29,254 nucleotides of DNA. Origin: Klebsormidium nitens. Lineage: Eukaryota; Streptophyta; Klebsormidiophyceae; Klebsormidiales; Klebsormidiaceae. This document shows, piece by piece, positions 1-10,450 of the stretch (within the stretch, counting starts at the first letter, position 1; each line of letters opens with the position of its first letter). The notes under the pieces are model-generated. The model worked only from the letters and a program-made list of their open reading frames with translations. It ran no database searches and was not told where the DNA came from. The stretch spans positions 1-29,254 of the forward strand of contig DF237786.1 in assembly GCA_000708835.1 (NCBI GenBank), in the 5' to 3' direction. Made by a program: the position numbers and the translations under genes.

Positions 1-441
1 TAAGTCTAATTTTCCAAAGTGGGCCTAGTTCCGACGCCGTCAAAGTTCCATGTCGGATTATCGGAACCGTGGAATGTGCTGCGTGGCCGACCGTCGGCGA
101 ATTTCAGCCTTCAGATTTGTAGACTTCGCAAGTATATTTTAACTAACTTCGGAGTTCGGCGCGCCGGAGTTTTCGGAGTCGGAATCACTGGCTACTAGCT
201 AGGCTAGCTAGGCTAGGCTCGAGCCTAGGCCCTAGCTAGCCTAGTGTCAGTGGTCAGTGGCAGTGACTTCGGCCGAGTCAAATTCGATCGAAATTTAAAC
301 TCGGAACTCCGAAAATTAACGACGGCCGTAGACTCTGCCACGCGGCTAAAGCCACGGCTCGGATGATCCGACGTGGAACTTTGACGGCGTCGGAACTAGG
401 CCCCGAACTCACCAAGCTCAGATGCCTTATGTTGAAGTTGG
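1..441. repeat. Long imperfect inverted repeat (fold-back or MITE-like element), left end cut by the window
   Basis: Positions 21-62 and 362-403 are inverted copies of one another over 42 bp with two mismatches (core CCTAGTTCCGACGCCGTCAA). Weaker inverted similarity continues outward, to about position 1 on the left and 441 on the right. It also continues inward to a central perfect palindrome CTAGGCTCGAGCCTAG at 213-228, flanked by CTAGCTAGG-type repeats. The whole stretch could fold into one long hairpin. I see no transposase. The arrangement fits a non-autonomous fold-back or MITE-like transposon, but target-site duplications cannot be checked because the left edge lies at or outside the window start. 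Confidence 0.7.
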
Positions 442-1070
442 ACTTGGAGGTTTCAGGCATGTGAAAATATAATCTGGTTTTGGAGTCGGCAGGCTATATG
501 TAACTCAGTTCGACGCAGGACGTTCGACAGTCCCTGGTGCAACTTATATTACAGATTTCGAAGTCCTTGTCATCGAGCGTTACATCGAGTTTTCAAAAAA
601 ATGGATCAGGAAATCCAATACCCTGGTAACGGAAATTGAGGCGAATACAAAGCTTGAAAGGCTTCCGTAGCTGAGCTCATTCACAGCAAAGCTCATTCAC
701 AGCAAAGGGGGATCGAGCCCTCCAGGTGGGCCTCCAGGGCCTGGCCGGCCTGCGCACATTAGAATTTAGAATCTTCTTTAGGCAGTGCCTAATAGCGTGC
801 TCAATGCTTTCCTCCCTGTAGCTGGCTTTTCCATGCCGGTGGTGGTCATTGATGCAGCGAATCAAACCGTCACCGAGGGGTGTGTCTTGTGTGAGCTCTT
901 GGAGCGAGACGTGAAAAATGACAAGACTTGCTCGCTTTGAGTCAATCACAGAAAGCCCTCCTGATGTCCGCAGGCCTAAGCAAGGAGGCTCCGCCGAAAG
1001 CGCTTCAATGGTGGCGTTGTGATTTAGTCCTCCAATTGTCGCGGTCCTCAGCAAAGCTCCACCTCCCGCT
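442..1070. other. Upstream region of the VPS3-like gene
   Basis: No supported gene. It should hold the 5' UTR and promoter of the VPS3-like gene. A stop codon in the VPS3 frame lies at 1020-1022 and no ATG occurs between it and 1071, which fixes the start unless an upstream coding exon exists. Antisense open frames here overlap the VPS3 exon and match no family I recognise. Confidence 0.5.
675..706. repeat. Perfect 16-bp tandem duplication
   Basis: The unit GCTCATTCACAGCAAA occurs twice back to back (675-690 and 691-706), about 365 bp upstream of the VPS3 ATG. It could be a replication-slippage duplication or a pair of binding sites; nothing in the sequence decides. Confidence 0.85.
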
Positions 1071-4000
1071 ATGCGACCCAACGGTGGTGCGCGCCGGGCA
1101 GGGCCCGTTCGCACCCCCTTCCAGCTGGTCTCTCTGGGGGACCTTTCCAAGCAGGGGCTTGCCCCCCGCGTTGAAAGTCTTGCGGTCAGCGTTGATTCCA
1201 AAGAGCTCGTCGCCAGCATATACATAGGCACTTCAGATGGGCAGGTGCTTTTGTTCTCCCTGGCCCTCCAGGGGGGTGGCTCCAGCAGGGCCGGCAGCCC
1301 CACCCCGAGCACCGCCCCCTCGCTGTCAAACCCCTCCACTCCCCAGTCGCTCTCCAGCGTCACGTCTGTTGAGGAACCTCCTTCCCCCGCTTTCCTTGTC
1401 GCCTCGCACAAACTGGGCAAAACCCCAGTGGACTCATTGTGCGAGCTGCCGGCGGCCAATCAGATCGCAGCCTTGTGTGAGGGGCACGTCACGCTGCTCG
1501 GGAAGAAAGCCCTCGATGCCCCAGTGCACATGGCTGCGGTGCAGGGGGGGGCGCTAATGGCCTGCGATTTGAGCCCCCTTGAAGAGAGCGATGACCTGGG
1601 CTGGCTGAGAAGCATGCCAGGGGACGATCCAGAGGGGGGAGAGGCCGCACGGGTGGCGCTGAAGAGCCAAAGAAGGAAGGGACTGCAGCGCTTGTTTGGG
1701 GGGAAGCAGCGGGTGTCAGATTCTCGAACAGATGTTAGCTCAGATGATTCTCGACAGGACCCTGTTGAGATCAGAAAACTGCAGCGGTTGGTCGTGGGCA
1801 CCCGTCGGAAGCTGCTTATCTTTGGGGTGCCTACGGAGCGGGATTCTGACCACCCGGTTGTTCTTTTGAGGGAAATTGTAACCCCTGAACCGGCGCTGCG
1901 GCTAGCGTGGTACGGCCCCACTATGATTTTGGGCACACGGGGGGGGTACGTCCTGATGGACTTGCGCAAAGGGGAGGGTGGCAATCTCCTCTTCTCCCTG
2001 CCAAGCGACTCGTCACGCCCCCCGCTTCTGAAACCCCTGACGAATGTCAACGGAGCCCCGGGCGAATTGGTCCTGTTTGCCGACAACCTGGGCATCGTCG
2101 TCAATCCAGGGGGGCAGCCCACAGGCGCTTCGTACCTTCTCAAAGCCCCCCCGGAAACGGTGGGCCACACGGCCAAGTATCTTCTGGCGGTTGCGGAGGG
2201 GCAGCTCGACGTTGTGCGCAGGAAAGGGGGGGTGATTGTGCAGAACCTGGCATTGGGGGGCAAGCGGGGGGCCGTTCTGGGGCCAAGTGTCGCGGCCGAT
2301 GATTCAGGGGGCCGGTGCACGGTGGTTGCATCAAACGCCAGGCTATGGTGGGCACAGCCGACACCGTTGGAGGAGCAGGCCAAGGAACTGCTGAGGCAAA
2401 GGGAGGTGGGCACCGAAACATTGCCTTCACAAGCTTTCTATGTTTCTCTGTACGTGACTTGTCAAGGTAAATCAGCTTTTTAGAATGCTTATATCGATTG
2501 CTGCTGTCATCTCTGCGGATTTGTCGTACACGCTGGTCGAAGAGGGCACCCATAGGCACTCAGCTCCTTAAAAATTGCATATTTTGAATTCGTCTATCAT
2601 GACGCACTGACAATGACCTTGGTCGACATCTCTTCCTACCACCTCCTTGTCTCCCTCAAGTATCGACTGGGGAGTGAAAGCATTGCAAAAGATTGATAAT
2701 GTTTGACGTTTAGAGACGTGAGCTTTCCTCAGCGTGGTCAGTTGTCCAAGCCATCAGAAGTTTGGCAAAGTTGTACCCTTCATTTGTCTCTACCCCTGAT
2801 ACTAACGGGTATTGATCTGTGTGAACCATCATCGATTCGCAAGGGAGCATAAGACAAAGTACTCATGATCCCTTCGAGTTCTTCGATACATGAGCCTGCA
2901 AAGAGCGCTTGTATGTGCCACGTTTACCATCTTGTTAAGGCACGTTCCACCATACTTCGCCCATCACATCCTGCTGGTCCTGAGTTTCTTGCCCTACTTG
3001 CAGATAGACGAGGGCGTTGCCCTGATTGAAGAGGCCGTTCCCGCTTCCTCCGACGCTTCCCTCCCCTCCCTCCTGGCCACCGTGCACGCTGAAGCGGGAT
3101 TCATTCAATTCAACGAGCTGCACTTCGATTCGGCGATAGACCACTTTCTGCGATCCTCCACCTTCGAGGCCCCCGAATTGTTCCCTTTCTTCCCGACCTA
3201 CACCGCCAAATGGCGCTCCATCGTGCCTCGAAAGCGCTACTGGGGCCTGCACCCGCCTCCCCAGGTACATACGTGATTTCAGACTTCCGGCTATCTACGG
3301 AAATGTCGTTCACCCTTTCCGAGCCACGTTTTGTGGCGTCCAGCCTGGCACTCCTCAATGCTTTGCAGATCCTGAATGTTTGCGAACTTGTTTTTGCGAA
3401 GCCAAGGGTTGTTACACGTCCCAACAAATGCGCACAGATCAGTGTCAAAGCTTGACCCCTCGTTCAAGCCACTGAACGGAGGCGCTGGTGTAGCTTAAGA
3501 AGCAAGAGAAGGCAGAATGAGTTCTCTGCTGAGTTACATAAAGGGCTTATTACGTTTTGCACCATCTAGAAGGTTGTCTGAACTGCATTCTTAGACCTCT
3601 CCAGGCCATCAAGAAAGTGGTCGACAACGGGCTTTTCCAGCGGCAGAACACCCTCGGCAGGCTGCAGATCGGCCCCGACTCAGAGCCCACTACCGACCCG
3701 GCCGCACTCATCAAGGACGCCAAGCGGAGCGTCACCCGGTACCTCGCAACGGTCCGTTCCAGGCGGCAGCCCATTCCCACCCCCAGTGTGAATGCGCCCC
3801 CGGCAGCAAGCGCGGCGAAGACCTCACGCCGAGGCGTCAGCATGTTGACCCTCAATGAGCGCGGCTCCCAAGGGGCGGGTGTGAATGCGCCATTCGGCGG
3901 TGTGAACGCGCTTGAGGCGCAGGGGGTGGACACGCTGCTGGTGCGCCTGTACGCTGACGTCGGCGAGGTCGCGGCGCTCGAGGCGCTCGCTCGGGAAGCA

Positions 4001-7000
4001 CATGCGTGCGTCCTGGACGAGGTCGAGGGGCCGCTGCGCGCGGCGGGCCGCTTCCACGCGCTCGCGCTGCTGCTCGAAACAGGGGGGCAGCTGAGCCGGG
4101 CCCTGAGTGTGTGGGAAGCTCTGGTTGAGGGGGGGGTCCAGGAAGCGGAGGCGCCTATGGGGGCTGTAGCGGAGGAAAAAGGACGTGCCTCGGAAGAAAG
4201 CGCTCGGAAAGAGGGGCCCGGGGAGGTCGTTGAGACGGGGGAAAGCAGTGCAACGGCTGAAGCCCTCAGGGAAGAAGAGGCGGGCGGTTTAGATGAGGAG
4301 GGCGACTTCGAAGGGCCGCGGCTGCTAGCGCAGGTCGCCTCCCTGAGCACTCGGGAGTTTGGCTCGTTCCGCTCGTCCTCGTTCCGGTCGACAGTCGGCA
4401 GCCCACGAGGAACGGAACCGATGAGCCCACGGCGCTCTTCTAGTCTGTTCTCGAGCGGCCGGGGAACCGGAGTGCGGGGGATCCCTCTGCGGAGTCGTTT
4501 GAGCGGGCAGGCGGCCGTGGGCGCGGAGAATGCGGCAAGGGTTTTAAAGCGAACGTCGGATATGGGGCTGGTTCTGGAGCACGGACGGTGGCTCGTTCGG
4601 CTGGATCCTGAGCTGGCGCTCGCCGCATTCACGGCAGAAGAGCGGGGGGCGCCGCTGCCAGCAGGTGGGCGCAAACGCGATTTTGAGTTCCTCGAACATT
4701 AGCCTTGTGAGGGGTATTTCTAAGAGGACTCTATGCGATGTAGAGATATAGCGTCTTCATAGGGAGTTGTTTCAGGTTCGATAGCCAGAGCACATGAGAG
4801 AACAGCGCTTCGAACTATCTATTCCGAGAACTGGAAGCCCGGACCTTCGCTCATGACACTCCTCGACCAAGCTCTTTGCTAATCACTCAACCTTGCCTTT
4901 GCGTGTATACTAGCGAGGCAGGAAGCTCGCAATTGTACATTCAATGCTGAAGGAACAACGCCGCAGTCTTTGGCGGCTTTTCAAGACGGCGTTGCAAAAA
5001 ATGAACAGCTGCCAATAGCTTAACCTGGTTTGGTCCGCGATCGTGCAGACCAGGTGCTGGCGCTGCTGCGGCAGGAGGACGCGCGCATCTGGAGGGCGTA
5101 TTTACACTGGGTCGTGGAGGAGCAGGGCACACAGGACAGCCGCCTCCACACCGAGCTCGCCATCGCGCTCGCGCAGGCCGCGCTGGCAAAGATGGCGGAG
5201 ACAGGAACGGACGGAGCGGAGTCGAGCGAAACGGAATGGGGCAGAGTCGAGGGGTCTGAATCGGGAGTGGGTTTGGTAGACGATTTCAGGGAGGGCTTAA
5301 CTGAAGATACGGGGGCCAGCGTCAGTGGGTCTCCAATCGGCGGCGGTAGGAAGTTCAAAAACGACGATACAGAGGGCAACCGGGGAACGGAGTCCGAAGC
5401 CCGGGCAAGGGACGTGTCTCTCGAGCAGCTCAGCGGAAATGGTCGAGAGAAGAAGGTGACATCAGCAGGGGCCCAGAAGACGGTGGTGTCTGGTCGATCA
5501 GGGAGTGCAAAAGCGCGCGACGGCGTGGGGACGGTGTCGGACGTCCGGCGGCAGCTGCAGGCGTTTTTGGACGAGTCCGACAATTACGAGATCGGTGCCG
5601 TGCTGGATAAGATCCGGGGGTCGGAGCTGTGGCGGGAGCAGGTGGGCCGCTGATGCTCGTTGGCGATGGGCTACTCGACAGTCCAGTAGATCATTTGAAG
5701 CCGACTATTTTGAACATTCTTCATTTTTCCAGGCAAGAAGCGCCTTTAGGCAACCAGGGCTCCGTTTGAAGAAACGGTCGTCGCTTTTGAAAGGAAGCTT
5801 CAAAGGTGGCTGGCGGATCGCCCGACAGAATGAGTGCCTTTGCTTCCATTCGGCCAGGATCCACATCAAAACTTGAAAGGTACTCGCGAGTAGTTTTGAA
5901 CCGCTCGGCGTCTCTGTCCTTTTCGCCGGTCCCGCCTCCTTCTGAATATTCTTTTCGGGTTCCGCTCCTTTGACCACCATCGATAAACGCTTTCCCTCCT
6001 TCCATGCAGGTGATACTGTACCGGCGGGGGGGTGACCACGTGGCAGCCCTGAAAGTGCTCGCGCTGTAAGACACCGCTCGCGACCCTCGAAGTGATGGTT
6101 GTGTAGACCACTTGACCACTTTGTGCCACTAGATTACTGCTCTAAACGGACTATTGCTCAACCAGCTTCCAGAACGTTCTTCTATGTTCATTACTGTTTC
6201 ATCGCAGGACCCAATGATTGCCCACTTTGGGAAACTCAAGGAAATGGCCACTTAAAAGACTTTACACCACCACCATTTATACGGAGGTTGAGTCATTACT
6301 GCCTTCCTCTCCTCACTTGCAGGAAGCTCGGAGATGTGGAAGGTGCAGAGCAGTACTGCGCACATCACGGGGGGCCTGACTCGTATGCAAAGTGAGACGC
6401 TCCGCAAAACTCTAGCTTGTCGAGTTCTATGATTCCGAACCCTAACTTCTTGGGGAGATCATAGTTGGTGCCGACTTTGTTGCGAGGACCGAAGGCCAAC
6501 TTCGCGTAGATACATTGGCATGCGCTCGAGCTATACGAGTCGCAGCTGATTTGAAGAAGGTCTTTCAAACGTCGTGTATTGTGGCTGGATTGAAATTCTT
6601 AACGGCCCACAAGGCGTTCTGCTTCATAGGTTTCTTATATAGCTCGCCTGCTGCTCGAAAGAGCAGGCATGCGGTCCGCCTTTTGACGGCTCCGGCAGTG
6701 CATGTTGGTCCCCGATGCTGCGGGTCAGGACATGGCCCAACCATTTTCCGCGGGATGTCGCCCTGCCTCCTAGAACCTGCACAGATCTTCATCTGCTCTA
6801 ACTCAAATTGCAAGGTGATGCTCGCTGGATTCGCCTTTGCAGTGGAGACTGACCCTTTTGGCACAGATTAGGGCGACCATGCTGGTTTTGTTGAACTGCG
6901 GTCAGTCGCCTGCTTGCGATTCAAATATCTTCTTTGCCTTGTCTCCCAGCCTCCTGGAGATGTACCTGCACCCCGGCGACGGGCGGACACCGATGCACGC

Positions 7001-8971
7001 GGCCGCGGTGCGCCTGCTGCATTGCCACGGGGCCGCGCTGGACCCTCTAAAGGTTCTCGAGGTAAGCCCATGAGACCAGTGTCACTACTGGCGTCCTTGA
7101 TGACCTGCGATGTGACCCTTCGGAACGGTTGATTGCTTCCCTGCTTTGCAAGAGGCATGTGTTCTTGAACAGGTTGGTGTTGACTGTGTGAAAGTTGTTG
7201 AGACACGAGCCGTTCATTTGTAAGAGTGATTGGCATATGAACCAATGCATCCTGCATACCCCTGAGCAATCTTCTAAAATAACATCTGAAACATCTGGAA
7301 TACCTGCCTAAAAATATTTTGGAGCAGATAGAGAATGCACTTGAAGTACGGTCTTCCTTACGCCTGGTTGACTTTTTACATGGCGCTTATTTACCCTGCT
7401 GGCCTGCAGGCCCTCCCTCCGGACATGCCACTGGCGGCGGCGGCGGAGACTATTGCGCGGCTGCTCCGGGAGAGAGTGCACCGGCACCGTCAGGGACAGG
7501 TGCGCCCCAATTACCCGACTGCTCACAATATGAGAAAAAGAGGGCCAACCGCTTTACGGCCCTTCATACAGGGCACCTCAGCGTTTTCATTCGCTCTTCT
7601 TGATGACCAAGTTTGGGGTGTAATTCCTGGGTGCTCTTACAAGGGCGCCAATTAAAGGGGAGAAGCAGGGACGAACAATCCACGATGTCTGCAAGCAACT
7701 CCTCTCTTTGCCCATCATCGGTGAACAGGTGGGCTAAAATTGCTCACGAACAACTATTCATCAACTGGCGCTAGGGTACCACGAAAAGGCGACGATTTTC
7801 GGCTTGTCTGTTCGAAGGAAGCCTTCCTCATCTCCCTTTTGCCCCTTCTCAGATCTTTTGCAAAGATGGTATCCACTTGTTAGGGCCTCCATCGAATGAT
7901 CCACTTTGCGCGACCAAACGGCGTTCTAGCACAAACTCACCAGCTCGTTCTCATAGTCGACGCCTCTTCTCATTGAAAAGGATCTGCGTGCAGTGGGAAA
8001 GGCTTTGCTGACGTTCCTGCGGCGTCAGGCTGACGAAGTCGGCTTCCCTTTCCCGCAGATCGTGCACCACCTGACGCGCAAGGCCAATTTCGACGCGCGA
8101 CTTGCGCGCGTGCAGGAGCGGGTGCGGTGCGTGGAGCTGACCGACGAGCGCGCGTGCTGGGCGTGCCACGCGCGCATCGGGACCAAGCTGTGCGCGCTCT
8201 ACCCCAACAATGTCCTCGTCTGCTACAAGGTGCGCGCGCACGTCATGGTTAAGCAGATTGTTTGCTCTAACGTGTCCCTGAAGAGATGACTGCATCAATC
8301 TTGCGTTCCCTCATGAAGGCCGTCGTGGTGTGAGGGTTCGGCAGAGGATATGAGGTCAGTGGAGAAGCCACTTGCCTCAATCCAGATTTCAAATCCCCTG
8401 GCGGCTATGGCCTAGCCTGCCCGTGGCTAAAGGTTCGGAGGGGATCTTGAATCGACTCGGTCGCGAGATAGTTTTCATTCCTGGCGCAGCCTGACTTCGC
8501 CATTTTGTCGAACGTTCTTGTCCTGATTTGTGGGAGGCTATCTTTCATCTCCACCAGCATGTTTTTTGCGTGGTTTTTGGTGAGCATTCTGATGACCTGG
8601 GCGTTTTATCGTCACCGCACGCACCATTGTCTGTACCTTGCATTTCGTCAACTTTTCCGGCATCCGCCTCGACCGATTGCTGTCGGTGCGCTATCTCCAC
8701 ACAATTGACGCAATTTCTGACCCAAGTCGAGTGAAGCTACGGTTCACGCTCTCCTAAAGTAGTAGGAAAACCGGACCCCACAGGACGCATCTGCAGATGT
8801 TGACCGGACCTCTGTTTGAAGCGGCACGGGCTTTGTCCTCCTTCGTTGGCAAATCTATTACGATCGAAGAACTCAAGTGGTCTTCCGCCCGTGCAGTGTT
8901 TACGGAAGGCCGGGGAGCACGTGTGCCCTGTGACGGGCACCGACTTCAGGGTGATGAACGAGGAGAGATGA
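1071..8971 (+). CDS. VPS3: VPS3/TGFBRAP1-type CORVET tethering subunit (Vam6/Vps39 family), 10 exons
   Basis: Predicted exons: 1071-2405, 3004-3264, 3605-4664, 5049-5641, 6010-6065, 6323-6391, 6950-7061, 7410-7499, 8059-8229, 8897-8971, giving 1273 aa. Residues ~15-430 form a citron-homology (CNH) beta-propeller region. Helical-repeat motifs follow: DHFLRS and the family signature RYWGLHPPP (exon 2), AEQYC (exon 6), LDPLKVLE (exon 7), LPPDMPL (exon 8). The C-terminus carries the Vps39_2-type cysteine pairs CWAC (1225/1228) and CYK|CLRKAGEH (1247/1250), then VTGTDF. In yeast and plants Vps3 joins Vps8 and the Vps-C core to tether Rab5-positive endosomes; I infer the same role. LGTKL..YPN..VCYKC favours Vps3/TGFBRAP1 over Vps39 itself. 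The protein is longer than the roughly 1000-aa plant homologues because of two disordered inserts (~708-843 and ~936-1050). Start: first ATG after an in-frame stop at 1020. All exon phases agree. Confidence 0.93.
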
Positions 8972-9132
8972 CACGTTTGCAAAGCTCGCAGGCATCTCTT
9001 GCTCACAGGACCGCAGTGGTGTTGGAACCTTGGGGTTCGTTTTGAGACCCGAGCGCTTTGGATGCAAGCCACAATCCACGGCTTCGGCGGCCTTGATCGG
9101 TCTCACGTTGTCACCCTTTACTTTTTGCCCAT

Positions 9133-9175
9133 ATATGGCCCATATAGGCTGGGCAGCGCAGCCTATGGGTCATAT
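9133..9175. repeat. Hairpin, ~17-bp stem with bulge
   Basis: The arm 9133-9151 pairs with 9159-9175 apart from one mismatch and a two-base bulge, around the 7-nt loop GGCAGCG. It begins ~160 bp past the VPS3 stop codon, so it may lie in the 3' UTR or terminator region; its function is unknown. Confidence 0.6.
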
Positions 9176-9814
9176 CTTGGAAGGCGATGGCCCAGTGGTG
9201 ACCCGCACATGTTTGTATGCACATGATCATTCTTTCACAGCATCAATGCACCATCATAACCCGGCGCCGACGGGCCTGACGTCCACTGGCACAGCCGGCT
9301 TGCCGCGTTGCTGTACATGTACTGGCGGCAAATACGTCGTCGGATAAGCGCGAGTCACCGATCGCTTTCAATGGGTACTTTTAGAGGTACGTGGATCGTG
9401 CAAACGTACACGCTCATATACGTCATGTGGGATCGCGGCCGCACGAGGGAAGCCATGAGAGTGATTGGAAATCGAAGCGATTGTTTATAAGTCGATCACC
9501 GGGGCTGAGTCACTACATAAGATCGATTTTACGCATACTACATCATTGGTTCTGCATCCGACAATTCTATGACGCGATGAGCTTGTATACAATTAGCTCT
9601 TCAATCGATATGCACAGAGTAGCCGCCACGTTAGCGTTAAGCTTCATGCGACGCATGCGCGTACGTGTACGTCACAGTGCCTAGTTACTGCGCGCACATG
9701 TACATGGATGATTGATTGCGAGTGAAAATTGCTCACTTATGCAATGATCCGACTACACATTGAGATGCATTCAATGGTACTTGGCTCGTCGGAATATAAG
9801 CGCATGGGCCAGCG

Positions 9815-9835
9815 GGACTCGACATGATCGAGTCC
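9815..9835. repeat. Perfect 8-bp-stem hairpin
   Basis: GGACTCGA (9815-9822) and TCGAGTCC (9828-9835) are perfect inverted repeats around the loop CATGA. The structure lies between the two convergent genes, with no gene-specific interpretation. Confidence 0.6.
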
Positions 9836-10450
9836 ATGCCGGACCTATAGTCACACATTTGTTGGATCTTAGAGGTGCTGCAGGTGCAGTGACAATGCAT
9901 TAACATCAAGTCAGTAAGTTCACTTTCCGGCGGCCGTGGCCCTTATGAAGTCTCTACTGCTACGTTCAACGCGTTAGTCTTTTAAGTTATTGGGAAAGCG
10001 TTCGTCAAGTCTCGCAGCCGGACGCTTGCAAAATCTTCGACTTGCGCACGGTTCCACGGTTGCATGTTCCTCTCAGATCTGGGGCCTCAAACGCGGAGAT
10101 CGGGCCGACGACGTCGTAAGTTCTAGTTTCTCTCAAGTCCCAGTTTCAAGCTCAACTCAAGTCAAGACAGATGGACGTCTTCCAAGCCCTTATCGGAAGC
10201 TCTCAGTGTGGAGCGATCTCGAGCTCATGGGGGCCTACCACTAGGTTCCCGTGCAAGATATGGTACAACGATAAATATCGGCAAACTATGCACTCAGTCT
10301 TCTTGGTGGGCTGCTCGCAATCGCAGGCCCATGCACCACTCACTACTTAGCCTCTCTCCCACGGCTTAGGAGATCCACTTGCTGCTCACCACGGTCAAAA
10401 TCGCTACAGCTGTTTACTCGCCTGTACACTGAGTCACTGGCGTGCCTCAC

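Larger units (their letters stand above)
8972..10450. other. Convergent intergenic region (3' flanks of VPS3 and the kinase)
   Basis: No gene supported. The VPS3 and kinase genes end on either side, so both 3' UTRs must lie here. Short open frames (for example 9030-9347 and 9990-10244) show no family similarity and lack splice-linked continuations. The stretch is rich in 6-bp palindromes (ACGTAC, GATCGATC-like, CATATG) and has two clear hairpins listed separately. Confidence 0.5.

Noticed and set aside
1460-2413. 317-codon minus-strand open frame, with another of 260 codons at 677-1459
   Set aside because: They lie opposite the GC-rich VPS3 first exon, whose plus-strand product matches the CNH region of VPS3. 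The antisense products are low-complexity and match no family.
7994-8058. Alternative earlier acceptor (GTGCAG at 7988-7993) for VPS3 exon 9
   Set aside because: It breaks the phase with the preceding exon, while the acceptor at 8058 restores the conserved HRHRQGQ-IVHHL join.
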